From Bog-159 sp963738345 (GTDB lineage Bacteria; Acidobacteriota; Terriglobia; Bryobacterales; Bryobacteraceae), in NCBI GenBank assembly GCA_963738345.1, contig CAVTWI010000002.1, positions 4,526,001 through 4,590,000 of the forward strand: a stretch of 64,000 nucleotides of DNA, given 5' to 3'. Numbering within the stretch: the stretch's first letter is position 1; each line of letters starts with the position of its first letter. Below are positions 45,299 through 54,001 of this stretch, piece after piece. The position numbers and the translations under genes are program-made. A model generated the notes under the pieces. That model was not told the DNA's origin and ran no database searches. It saw only the letters and a program-made list of their open reading frames with translations.

Positions 45299-46603
45299 TC
45301 ACGAAGACTCACGCTTCCGAGATGCAATCGAAGGAATCAACTGAATCAAGTTCACCAGTCCGTACTCTCCGTATAGCTTGGTTTCCGGCAACTGTCGCCA
45401 GCCACCATTCCGCCACCGCTTGAATCGTTGCGACCGAATGCGCCGCACAATCCAGCCGTCGAGTCGGTGGAAGAGCTTTCGAACGTGGGCTCGCTTGTAG
45501 TGATGTCCCCACCCCCGCAACACCGGGTTCAGTTCCTCTATCAACTCCTTGGTCTTTAGCGGCACGCGCCGCCTGGTAAGCGCGCGCACCTGATCCATGA
45601 AATGCCGGATCGATTTCTCCCGAGGGATAGCATACAGTTCCCCCGACTGAGCACCACTGCGGATCTTGCCCGGTGGCAACTGAAGTTGCTTCCCGCGTTT
45701 GACCTTGTACCCAAGAAACTCGAACCCTTGCCGGGCGTGCACGATCCGCGTCTTTTGCGGATGCAGTTGCACGCCCAACTCGTTCAGAATCCGAAGCGCC
45801 GCGGCCACTGCCGCTCGCGCTTCTGCTGCCGATTCGCAGGTCGCTACCCAGTCGTCGGCGTACCTCGTTAGCTGATATCCCTTGCGCCGCATCTCCCGAT
45901 CGAACGGCGTCAGAAGTATATTACTGAGCAAGGGTGAAACTACCCCGCCTTGCGGAGTCCCGCGCTCAGTTGGAAACAGCCGCCCTTTGCCATAACTTCC
46001 CGCCTTGAGCATCGCCTCGATCAGACGCAACACCCGGCCGTCAGATATTCTCTGGGACACGAGCGATAGAAGTTTGGCGTGTTCCACCGACCCGAAAAAG
46101 TCCTTCAAATCGGCGTCCACGATCCACTCCCGACCGCCCTGGATCTCCTTCCAAACTTTGCGCATGGCGTCCTTCGTCGATCGCCCTCGCCGATATCCGA
46201 AGTTGGCTTCATCGAACACTGGCTCAAAGATCGGTTCCAGCCGATTGAGCAACGCCTGCTGGCACACCCGGTCATAAATCGTCGGGATTCCCAACGTGCG
46301 AAGCTCGCCCGGCTTTCCCGCCTTCGGGATCTGCACCTGCCGCACCGGTTGAGGCCGGTAGATATCGTCCTTCAGTTCCCGATGCAATCGATCCAACTGC
46401 TGATCGAGTTGCCCGTCGAATCCGTCCAGACTCTGCCCGTCCACGCCTCCACTGCCCCGGTTGGCCTTTACCATCTCCCAGGCCATCTCCAAATTCTTCC
46501 GCTGATACACCTTGTCAATTAATGAATGGATCTTCCTTGCACCCGTCGGGTTGATCCAGTCCACCAGTCTCCTCGGACGAGAATGTACGGGTATTTCACT
46601 CAT
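45299..46603 (-). CDS. ltrA: Group II intron reverse transcriptase/maturase of the inner intron
   Basis: An intact 434-residue intron-encoded protein. Motifs: NRGSGGVDGQSLDGF, QIPKAGKPGELRTLGIPTIYDRVCQQAL, NFGYRRGRSTKDAM, DADLKDFFGSV, RGTPQGGVVSPLLSNILL, catalytic RYADDWVATCES, LHPQKTRIVHARQGFEFLGY; the maturase region (LRGWGHHYKRAHVRKLF) ends the protein. It has no endonuclease domain. It belongs to a different subfamily from the second reverse transcriptase, so the two introns did not arise by simple duplication. Confidence 0.92.
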   Translation of the reverse strand: MSEIPVHSRPRRLVDWINPTGARKIHSLIDKVYQRKNLEMAWEMVKANRGSGGVDGQSLDGFDGQLDQQLDRLHRELKDDIYRPQPVRQVQIPKAGKPGELRTLGIPTIYDRVCQQALLNRLEPIFEPVFDEANFGYRRGRSTKDAMRKVWKEIQGGREWIVDADLKDFFGSVEHAKLLSLVSQRISDGRVLRLIEAMLKAGSYGKGRLFPTERGTPQGGVVSPLLSNILLTPFDREMRRKGYQLTRYADDWVATCESAAEARAAVAAALRILNELGVQLHPQKTRIVHARQGFEFLGYKVKRGKQLQLPPGKIRSGAQSGELYAIPREKSIRHFMDQVRALTRRRVPLKTKELIEELNPVLRGWGHHYKRAHVRKLFHRLDGWIVRRIRSQRFKRWRNGGWRQLPETKLYGEYGLVNLIQLIPSIASRKRESS

Positions 46604-47726
46604 GGAACTGATCCTCCTCCCCGCCCTTGCTCATCTGGTTTTCTCTCTCTTCCCAACCGCCTTCGCCGGCTGCCTTTCCCGGCCCACTTCCGCCGCCGGT
46701 TGCCCGGTCACGCGGCTTTCACCGCGCTTGTGGTACTACACAGCCGTCCGTCTACTGGCAGAGCGTCGCTCGCCACTTCGCTCTCGCTTATAGGTCTGCT
46801 TACTCCGGTGCCACCCGCAGACTCTGCCAGTCCTCCTGAGGTCACGCGCTATTCTTCCGTACCGTGCCATCCGCAAACACCTTGGTGCGGTGGGTGAATG
46901 AGAACGCCTTCGCCCTCATAGTGCAGGCTCGACCTTGCCCCACCTTTGGCCGACCGGTTCATCTTCGGGGTGGCCCCCATCGATTACAGCCCGGTACTTC
47001 TCCTCATGCCCTTCAGATTCCACCTCGCAGTGGACACCCTGCCCTCCGGGAACTGCAAGCGGTGGCTCCAGGTCCGCCTTGGCTGTGTCCAGCTTTCGCC
47101 TTCGTGCCCGTTTAGGCTTCTCCATACCTGCCTCTCTCCAGGCCCGCGAGGCATTACCCCCGCGTTCGGATATGGCGCTCCTCATCCGAGCGCCAGAGGG
47201 ACTTCAACCCTCCTGATCAACGCGCTGCTCAGCGCACACTACCTGTTCGTCCGACTCCCCACCGGCGTGCATGCTGGTCGTATAGCTTGTCGCCTTCTCC
47301 AACCGGTCCGGCCTACTGCTGCCGGACACCGGCGGGGTCTCCCGGTTCTCGCGCATGGAATTTCCAGACATGCCTGGGGTCTCTGACCTGCGCAGGGTTC
47401 ATGGGCGGCTCGCGTTTTTCGTCACCCATGATGTGGCCTTCCGCTTCGCCGAACGGCGTCGGCACCCCGAACGCGATTGATTTCGCAGCTCCATACCCTG
47501 CCTGTCTGTGCCCCTGTCAACGCTTCACGCGCCGCCTTTCGACGACCCGCGTATGACTCGGGGTCAGGATGGTTCGCTATTCCTTTCCTGCAGGACTCTC
47601 TCATTCCCTATCCCATGCCGGTTTATCCCGGCGCACTCGGCGTTTATCAGCGGGCCATTAATCTTGGTTTTCTGACGCCCGGCAGGACCAGATCCGAGTG
47701 ACGCCGTCGGCCGGCGTGAACGAATT

Positions 47727-47800
47727 TAATTAATTGGCTTTGTTTGTCACTCGCTCAAACCGGCACAATCCCGCACAAATCTGCCCAGATCTGCCCAATT
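47727..47800 (+). repeat. Right copy of the imperfect direct repeat flanking the intron array
   Basis: Matches 43608-43663 in blocks (AATTGGCTTTG, GTCAC, CGCTC, AAAC, GCACAA, TGCCCAATTA) with an insertion in the second half. Its far end touches the 3' end of the glycosyltransferase gene. Confidence 0.55.
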
Positions 47801-48998
47801 ACGCACAATTTGGCGACTGAAAAACCGGACCCGCCCCGTTCGCCACCGCCTGCGCCGGCCAACCGGCAGCCAGCACCCCAGCCAGCAATTCCGGAATCTC
47901 GTACACCGCGGAATTCTTCACCGCCGCCGCATTGGTTCGATATCTTTCGTACCGCGCCGGCGACAGTAGCTCGGGAATGGCATCGTCAAGATGCGAGAAG
48001 TTGTTCACCACCATGCCGACCTGCTGTTCCACGATCCAGTCGGCGTTGTACCGCTCGTGGGCCAAAGTCCACTGGTTGCGTTCGACTACCACCGGCAGTT
48101 GCATGGCCAACGCTTCACTGATGCTTCCCGGCCCTGGCTTGCCCACGAAGAAATCCGCCAGCCGCATATAGGCCGGCACCTCGCTGGTGAATCCTTCGAT
48201 ATGCACTGGCACGCGGTGCTTCATCGCACGCAGTTTGCGCATGGCTTCTTCGTGGCGTCCGCAGAGAATGATCATCTGGATATCGACCGGGCATCGGTTG
48301 ATCGCCCGCGCCACTTTCACGGCGTCCATCGATCCCTGGCCGCCAAACGAAACCAGGGCGGTCGGCAGATCCGGCCACAGTCCAAGCCTCACCCGTTCAC
48401 CGGCGCGATCCACCGGAATCGGGGCATAGAAGCGTGGATTAAGAATCATCCCGGACGTGCGCAGAATATGCGACTCCGGATAGCCCATCGCGCGCGCCTG
48501 CCCCACCGCCCGGCTCGACCCGCAGATCACGTGCTGGTCCTGTCTCTCCATCCAGAAGTGTGGCGGATAGTCGGCGATATCAGTCAGAACCGTCACCAGC
48601 GCAGCCCCCGGAGACACCTGCGCGAGCGCTTGCTTAATCGCCCGGTTGTAATGCGGAATCAGCGACACCACCATGTCCGGCGGGTCATCCACCCAGTGGC
48701 TGGCGATCGCTCGCACTTGCGCATCATGGAAGATGCGGATCGCCAGATGCATCGGCGGAATCAGTTGCGCAGTGCCCAACGTCCAGCCGCGGCGCAACAT
48801 AATGTTATAGACTTCCTGAAACGGAATGCCCGTCAGTTTGCGGATGACGTCGATCGAGTACAGCATGTCCTGGATATTGCGCGCGCGCGTATCCCAGGGC
48901 CGCTGCTGTTCCCGGATCACCGCTTCAAGAGCCGTGACGGCGGCGCGATGGCCTCCGCCCGCGTTGATATAAATCAGATCAATCTTTGGCCGTGGCAA
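47799..48998 (-). CDS. MGDG-synthase-like glycosyltransferase
   Basis: A 399-residue GT-B enzyme of the MurG/MGDG-synthase type. It has the N-terminal glycine loop INAGGGHRAA, a lipid-binding-like region (LRRGWTLGTAQLIPPMH) and the C-terminal donor site GKPGPGSISEALAMQLPVVVE. It likely glycosylates a diacylglycerol or related lipid at the cytoplasmic membrane. The start overlaps the end of the upstream phosphodiesterase-like pseudogene by 20 bases. Confidence 0.88.
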   Translation of the reverse strand: MPRPKIDLIYINAGGGHRAAVTALEAVIREQQRPWDTRARNIQDMLYSIDVIRKLTGIPFQEVYNIMLRRGWTLGTAQLIPPMHLAIRIFHDAQVRAIASHWVDDPPDMVVSLIPHYNRAIKQALAQVSPGAALVTVLTDIADYPPHFWMERQDQHVICGSSRAVGQARAMGYPESHILRTSGMILNPRFYAPIPVDRAGERVRLGLWPDLPTALVSFGGQGSMDAVKVARAINRCPVDIQMIILCGRHEEAMRKLRAMKHRVPVHIEGFTSEVPAYMRLADFFVGKPGPGSISEALAMQLPVVVERNQWTLAHERYNADWIVEQQVGMVVNNFSHLDDAIPELLSPARYERYRTNAAAVKNSAVYEIPELLAGVLAAGWPAQAVANGAGPVFQSPNCA

Positions 48999-49786
48999 GT
49001 TGTACCTTAAGTTGCTGGGTTGTCCCGGTTAGCTGCCGGTTCTGCGTACAGTCCGGCAGTGTTGCGTGCATGGCGGCGTTGCCGTGTTCAGCAATCATAG
49101 TCCCGCTGAAGGCGGTCATGACCGGGCGCCCAATCCAACACTGGGGCGTGTCCAGTCCGAAAATCCAGGCCACCGTAAGTGCCGTGTCGAACGTATTCAC
49201 CAGCGCCGTGATGCGGCCCGCCGCGATGCCCGGCCCTGAAAGAATCCACGGAATCTGGATCTCCGCCAGCGAGTTTTTCCCATGCCCGTGGGCCGTGCCG
49301 CCATGGTCCGAAGTTACTAACACGTAAGTCGATTCGCGCGCCGAAAGGCTATCGAGCATGTCCAGCACTTCTCCGATGTAACCGTCGGCTTCCGCGGCTG
49401 CCGGGATATTCCGCCCTCAGCACTCCAAAGATGGTGGGGAACTTACCATCCGCATCGCGGCATACGGGCTGGAATTCCACCTTGTGCCGCAGCCAGCCGT
49501 TCGATGTTATACCGTGCTGCTCGGGCGCCGCACCGTTGATCACGGAAGCCCAATTCGGGCTGCTGAGCGTCGGCATAACGCCGCGGGCTTCGAGCGTCCA
49601 AGCCGACCGGTTCATCAACTCATGCAGCCGGGGCATTCGCGCCGTAGAGACGCCATCAACGCTCAAACCGTCGACGCCAATAATAATCAGTCGTGGGCCG
49701 TGCCACGTCGCGGGCGGTTCGGCCAAAAGCAATGGAGTGCAGGCCAGCGCCGCAACAAGGGGCATGAATTTTGTTTTGGAGCCCAT
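48979..49786 (-). pseudogene. Type I phosphodiesterase/alkaline-phosphatase-like protein, internal deletion and frameshift
   Basis: The N-terminal part has a signal peptide, the metal-binding IIIGVDGLSVDG, and nucleophile region PTLSSPNWASVINGA; it then breaks at about 49405, where the frame changes to ADGYIGEVLDMLDSLS and YVLVTSDHGGTAHGHGKNS. Compared with the family, about 70-80 residues between FGVLR and the DGYIGEVL helix are missing, including the usual metal-binding D-x-x-DH. So it is probably dead, not merely mis-sequenced. It is upstream of the glycosyltransferase in the same unit. Confidence 0.75.
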
Positions 49787-50057
49787 AGTCTATTGATAGA
49801 ACACTAATGCTGCGATCTCGTTACGATGCCGTGAAAATTTGGTGGATATTATGGCAATTTGCATGCTCTGGAAAAACCGGCTTGTCCCGGAGGAAACCGT
49901 TTCTGCTGCTTCCGGAGACCTTGACCTCGCCAAAGAAGAGCAGCGTCAGGCGGGGTACGGGACAGCAATTTGTGCGAACTCCGACGTTGGCCCTTCAGTG
50001 GCTGTGGGGTAGCAGTGTGTTCGTCTTCACACCATGGTGCGGTGATACACTCGGCGG

Positions 50058-51695
50058 ATGCTTCTTGCGCTGCTGCTGTTCGCCGCCAGCCCGTATGATC
50101 TGGTGATTCAACATGGCCGGATCGTAGACGGAACCGGATCGCCATGGTATTCGGGCGATGTCGGTATCCGGGGCGGGAGAATCGCGGCCATCGGTAATCT
50201 GTCGGGCGCGCCTGCGAAGCGCACCATCGATGCGCATGGAATGGTAGTGGCGCCGGGCTTTATCGACATGCTCGGGCAATCCGAACTCACCATCCTGGTG
50301 AACCCGCACCTTCCGTCGAAAATCTATCAGGGGATCACGACCGAGATTACCGGCGAAGGTTCGTCGGTAGCGCCGGTAACGGAAGCCATGCTGCAAGCGG
50401 ATCGTGTCACCTACGAGCATTATGCGTTGCACCCCGACTGGCGAACGTTTCACGAATATTTCGCACGGCTGGAAAAGCAAGGCATGGGCATCAACCTGGC
50501 GAGCTACGTGGGCGCTACGCAGGTGCGGCGCATGGTGCTGGGCGATGGCGACCGGGCACCCGACGCAGCCGAGTTGGAGCGCATGAAGATGCTGGTCCGC
50601 GCAGCCATGCAGGATGGCGCCGTGGGTTTGTCGACTGCGCTGCAATACACGCCCGCTCCCTACGCCAAGACTGAAGAATTAATCGCCCTGGCTGCGGAAG
50701 CCGCCAGATACGGCGGTATCTACGCGACACATATGCGAAGCGAGGGCGACGCCATCATTCCAGCCTTGGACGAAGCCATTCGGATCGGGCGCGAAGCCCA
50801 CATCCCCGTCGAAATATGGCATTTGAAAACAGCGGGCAAATCCAACTGGGGTCGCATGCCGGAAGTGATCGCGCACATGCAGCAAGCGCGCGACGCGGGC
50901 GTGGATATTTCCGCGGATACCTATGCCTACCCGGCCGGCTTCAATACCTTTTCGGCGATCATCCCGCCGTGGGCCCACGATGGCGGCGACGCCAAACTGA
51001 TCGAGCGCTTGCGGGACCCAGCTATCCGGGCGCGCATTCGCAAGGAGATGGAAACGCCCGGCGGCGATTGGGATAACGAGTGGCAGGAAGTTAGCGGGCC
51101 GGAGTCAATCCTGGTGGGCGCGGTGGCGAATCCCAAGCTCTTGCCGTTGCAGGGCAAGACCATCGCAGAGATTGCCAAGTTGTGGGGCAAAGATCCTTTC
51201 GACACCATCTTCGATCTCCTGATTGAAGACCGGGCTTTTACCAACGTGGCCATCTTTATGATGTCGGAGCCCGATATTACGCTAGCCTTGCAGCAGCCGT
51301 GGGTTTCCATCTGCAACGATTCCGAAGGAACCGCGCCCGATGGAATGCTAGGGAAGGAGCACCCGCATCCACGCGCTTACGGCACATTTCCGCGGATCCT
51401 GCGTAAGTACGTCCGGGAAGAAAAGAAACTGACGCTGGCCGACGCGATACGCAAATTCAGCGCGCTACCGGCGCAACGCATGCGCCTCGTGGATCGCGGC
51501 GTGTTGAAAGAGGGCATGTGGGCCGACGTCGTGGTCTTCGATCCGGATACCATTCGAGATGTGGCTACGTTTGAAAATCCCAACCAGCTTTCGGAAGGGA
51601 TGCGCTATGTGCTGGTAAACGGAGTGCCCGTCATCGAGGAAGGCAAAATGACCAATGCGTTGCCTGGCAAGGTACTGCGCAACGCAGGGCGGTAA
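50058..51695 (+). CDS. D-aminoacylase/N-acyl-D-amino-acid deacylase-like amidohydrolase
   Basis: A 545-residue TIM-barrel hydrolase with a short signal peptide. The composite beta-sandwich and barrel are clear: HGRIVDGTGSPWYSGDVGIRGGRI, VVAPGFIDMLGQSE, THMRSEGDAI, EIWHLKTAGKSNWG, DTYAYPAGFN and the C-terminal WADVVVFDPDTI with VLVNGVPVIEEGK. The usual HxH metal pair after PGFID is replaced by MLGQSE, so metal binding at that site differs from classical members. It probably deacylates N-acyl amino acids or dipeptides. The start at 50058 is an ATG-type start preceded by CGGCGG. Confidence 0.85.
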   Translation: MLLALLLFAASPYDLVIQHGRIVDGTGSPWYSGDVGIRGGRIAAIGNLSGAPAKRTIDAHGMVVAPGFIDMLGQSELTILVNPHLPSKIYQGITTEITGEGSSVAPVTEAMLQADRVTYEHYALHPDWRTFHEYFARLEKQGMGINLASYVGATQVRRMVLGDGDRAPDAAELERMKMLVRAAMQDGAVGLSTALQYTPAPYAKTEELIALAAEAARYGGIYATHMRSEGDAIIPALDEAIRIGREAHIPVEIWHLKTAGKSNWGRMPEVIAHMQQARDAGVDISADTYAYPAGFNTFSAIIPPWAHDGGDAKLIERLRDPAIRARIRKEMETPGGDWDNEWQEVSGPESILVGAVANPKLLPLQGKTIAEIAKLWGKDPFDTIFDLLIEDRAFTNVAIFMMSEPDITLALQQPWVSICNDSEGTAPDGMLGKEHPHPRAYGTFPRILRKYVREEKKLTLADAIRKFSALPAQRMRLVDRGVLKEGMWADVVVFDPDTIRDVATFENPNQLSEGMRYVLVNGVPVIEEGKMTNALPGKVLRNAGR

Positions 51696-51697
51696 GG

Positions 51698-51916
51698 TTA
51701 GCTTTTGGACCGTCTGAACAGACGATAAATACCATAGGCTAAGCCCGCTCCGGCGGCGGCCCCCACGCCAATGACCACGCCGGCGGATAACCCTGTGGCC
51801 AATCCGCGGGCCGCCAGTTCCAGAACGCCGACAGTGGCGCCGCCGGCAGTTCCAACTCCAGCCCCGACGCTGGCCACCGCCGCTGCCGTTGCTTTATCTT
51901 TTTCTTCTTCCGTCAT
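51698..51916 (-). CDS. Small Gly/Ala-rich membrane protein
   Basis: A 72-residue protein: charged N-terminus (TEEEKDKA), then a long Gly/Ala-rich stretch with hydrophobic segments (ATGLSAGVVIGVGAAAGAGLAYGIY) and a basic tail RLFRRSKS. One or two membrane helices are likely. AAGGTA lies upstream of the ATG. I know no family; it resembles glycine-zipper peptides. Confidence 0.5.
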   Translation of the reverse strand: MTEEEKDKATAAAVASVGAGVGTAGGATVGVLELAARGLATGLSAGVVIGVGAAAGAGLAYGIYRLFRRSKS

Positions 51917-52015
51917 CGCCGCCGTACCTTTCGCTTGTCCTACTCATAGTATGTGGTAAAGGGACCAAGCGATCAAGTGCGGCGGCATGCATCGCGGCGC
52001 TCACCGACATGGACA

Positions 52016-52456
52016 CTACATGCCCGCAGCAGTTGTGACAGGGACGGTTATCGTCTGGCGGGCATCGCCGCGCAGGGTCAGGTTGCGAACCGTCTTGGAG
52101 ACACCGAACCGGTAAGTCTTGGCGGACGGGCTTACCTCAAACTCGCGCACAACGTACGTGCCGCTGACCTCGTCAATGCCCAAATGGCTGTGGCCGGAAG
52201 CATCCAGCGCGCCGGCCTGTGTCATCAGGGTCGCGTTGACGCCCTCGCCGCGCAGGTGCACCATTTCGACACCCGAAAGCGTCCGATCGACAGTGAAGGT
52301 ATAGTCGCCGGGTTGTAACAAGGTGTCATTCCAGTAAGTCTGAGCAGGAAGTGTAAACGCTCCCTTGGTTATGGTGGTGGCGCCGGCTCCCGCAGCGGTC
52401 AAGCCCACGAGAGTAATGAGTCCGATTGCGATTGCAAATGGTTTTGTAAAGTTCAT
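52016..52456 (-). CDS. Secreted hypothetical protein
   Basis: A 146-residue protein with a signal peptide (FAIAIGLITLVGLTAAGAGA) and a beta-rich mature part: FTLPAQTYWNDTLLQPGDYTFTVD and YVVREFEVSPSAKTYRFGVS. Such small secreted proteins with a LxPGxYxF-type motif are common in Acidobacteriota and uncharacterised. It starts at the ATG at 52456 after GGAAA. It stands alone, divergent from the cupin gene. Confidence 0.72.
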   Translation of the reverse strand: MNFTKPFAIAIGLITLVGLTAAGAGATTITKGAFTLPAQTYWNDTLLQPGDYTFTVDRTLSGVEMVHLRGEGVNATLMTQAGALDASGHSHLGIDEVSGTYVVREFEVSPSAKTYRFGVSKTVRNLTLRGDARQTITVPVTTAAGM

Positions 52457-52587
52457 GATGTTTCCTTTCTACAAGTCAGACGACCGGACGGCCAAGTGGA
52501 TATGCCCTGAAAGATCAATTGTTTGTCAATTGACTTACGGTCCTTTTTAGCGGCAACGTGTACAATGGCAGGGGCGGAACGAAACCA

Positions 52588-52935
52588 ATGGAACATTACG
52601 CTTGGAAGGATTTAGAGAAAGAGGTCCTTAGTCCGACTATGGGACGGAAGATCATCACGGGCGAGAAAGTGATGGTGGCGCAAGTTTTCCTTTCGAAGGG
52701 CGCCGTAGTGCCTGAACATTCCCACGAGAGCGAACAGATTACTTACATCCTGGAAGGGGCCCTCGAATTCGAACTCGAAGGACGTACGGTCGTGGTCTCA
52801 GCGGGAGAGGTACTGCGCATCGCATCGAACGTGCCCCATCGCGCGGTGGCTCTCGAGGACACCCTGGATCTGGATATATTCAGCCCCGTCCGCACGGACT
52901 GGCTGACGAAGAAGGATGATTATCTGCGGCGCTGA
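52588..52935 (+). CDS. Cupin-domain protein
   Basis: A 115-residue single-domain cupin. Metal-binding motif 1 is VVPEHSHESEQITYILEGALEFELEG (two His and a Glu), motif 2 is AGEVLRIASNVPHRAVA. It could be a small isomerase, dioxygenase or binding protein. I chose the ATG at 52588; a GTG ten codons earlier is possible. It precedes the SDR gene by 13 bases and probably shares its operon. Confidence 0.85.
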   Translation: MEHYAWKDLEKEVLSPTMGRKIITGEKVMVAQVFLSKGAVVPEHSHESEQITYILEGALEFELEGRTVVVSAGEVLRIASNVPHRAVALEDTLDLDIFSPVRTDWLTKKDDYLRR

Positions 52936-52948
52936 GGAGCCGACGGAA

Positions 52949-53740
52949 ATGGATTTGGGAATCAAAGATCGTGTGGCGTTGGTGGCCGCTTCCAGCCAGG
53001 GTTTGGGTAAGGCTGTGGCCATGGGCTTAGCGAAGGAAGGCGTTAAGTTGGCGATCTGCGCGCGGACTTCGGAAACGCTGCAGGCCACCGCAAGCGAGAT
53101 TCGCCGTGAGACCAGCGTCGAAGTGATGGCCATGGCAGTCGACGTAACGGCTTACGAAGAGGTTCACAGTTTCGTCTCGGCGGTAGTAGAGCATTTCGGA
53201 CGGCTGGATATTTGTGTGGCGAATTCCGGCGGGCCACCTGCCAAGAGTTTCGCGGAGACTACCGTTGACGATTGGCATAGGGCCGCCGATTTGAACCTGA
53301 TGAGCACCGTCTATCTTGCCCGGGAAACTCTTCCCATCATGCAGCGCGAAAGATGGGGGAGGTTCATTGCGATCACCTCGGTGGCTGTAAAGCAGCCCGT
53401 GGATGGCCTGATCCTCTCGAACTCGGTGCGCTCGGCCGTCAGCGGCTTGGTCAAGACCCTAGCCAACGAATACGGACGGGACGGCGTCCTGGTGAACAGC
53501 GTCTGCCCCGGCTATACGGCAACGGCACGCTTATTGGGCTTGACGGGTAAATTGGCGGCTCGAGAAGGCATCGATCGGGGGCAGATTGAAGAACGATGGG
53601 CGGCTCAAACTGCATTGGGTCGCGTAGGCCAGCCGGAAGAATTTGCCGACTTGGTCGTATTCCTGGCTTCGGAGCGGGCTTCCTACCTTACCGGAACCGC
53701 CATTGCAGTGGACGGGGGCCTGGTCAAGGGCCTGTACTGA
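52949..53740 (+). CDS. SDR-family oxidoreductase, non-canonical active site
   Basis: A 263-residue short-chain dehydrogenase. The cofactor loop is VAASSQGLGKAVA and NSGG replaces NAGG. At the active site, 13 residues after the catalytic Ser (FIAITS), Tyr is replaced by Ser and Lys by Arg (LSNSVRSAVSGL), so the usual Y-x-x-x-K is absent. A subgroup of SDRs shares this SNSVR sequence. VCPGYTATARL and TGTAIAVDGGL complete the fold. The substrate and even the direction of catalysis are uncertain. It follows the cupin gene. Confidence 0.85.
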   Translation: MDLGIKDRVALVAASSQGLGKAVAMGLAKEGVKLAICARTSETLQATASEIRRETSVEVMAMAVDVTAYEEVHSFVSAVVEHFGRLDICVANSGGPPAKSFAETTVDDWHRAADLNLMSTVYLARETLPIMQRERWGRFIAITSVAVKQPVDGLILSNSVRSAVSGLVKTLANEYGRDGVLVNSVCPGYTATARLLGLTGKLAAREGIDRGQIEERWAAQTALGRVGQPEEFADLVVFLASERASYLTGTAIAVDGGLVKGLY

Positions 53741-53750
53741 TTCGAACGCA

Positions 53751-53924
53751 TCACCGTTCCAATGTGGGAAAACGCAATGCGCCGGATCCCACGAGCTGCG
53801 ACTGTTGCAGTACGGAGCTGATGCGGCTTTCAATGGCGGTCAGAAACACTGTCTTACGGGGCGATTCAGGCCAAGTACTGACCACTTCGCGACGGTATTT
53901 GAGGAATGCCATTTCGTCCTTCAT
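53751..53924 (-). CDS. Short acidobacterial hypothetical protein
   Basis: A protein of 57 residues from the ATG at 53924 (or 80 from a TTG at 53993). The core EMAFLKYRREVVSTWPESPRKTVFLTAIESRISSVL resembles a small helical family of unknown role recurring in Acidobacteriota. There is no strong ribosome-binding site, so the start is doubtful. It is convergent with the SDR gene. Confidence 0.45.
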   Translation of the reverse strand: MKDEMAFLKYRREVVSTWPESPRKTVFLTAIESRISSVLQQSQLVGSGALRFPTLER

Positions 53925-54001
53925 GCCTGGCACTAATAGCACGCCGCGTGCCACGGTAAGAACGAAGGCAGAAGTAAGGCAAAATAAAGGCAAAAGCGAG
54001 A

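Larger units (their letters stand above)
45220..47239 (-). mobile_element. Inner group II intron (proposed)
   Basis: A second GUGYG start (GTGTGCGCT) occurs at 47239, 640 bases before the reverse-transcriptase start at 46603, a normal length for domains I-III. Domain V directly follows the reverse-transcriptase stop, and a domain VI hairpin (GGTGGC ... GCGC-GCAA-GCGC ... GCCACC) ends near 45220. Total length is about 2.0 kb. The region 46604-47238 is this intron's 5' ribozyme and codes for no protein. Confidence 0.62.
43701..47636 (-). mobile_element. Outer group II intron (proposed twintron host)
   Basis: On the minus strand the GUGYG-type 5' end GTGCGCCGGG begins at 47636, and a domain V hairpin plus domain VI ends in CTACCGCGAC at about 43701. 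If the inner intron is removed, the outer is about 1.9 kb: roughly 450 bases of 5' RNA, the reverse-transcriptase gene at 45171-43775, then domains V and VI. This is the size of a compact bacterial intron. The boundaries are by consensus only. Confidence 0.6.

Noticed and set aside
43775..46603. Reverse transcriptases as retron or DRT/Abi-type defence genes
   Set aside because: Each is followed at its stop codon by a group II intron domain V and has a maturase domain, so they are intron proteins.
46604..47238. Short open frames on both strands before the first reverse transcriptase
   Set aside because: The region fits the 5' ribozyme of a group II intron, and the frames lack motifs and ribosome-binding sites.
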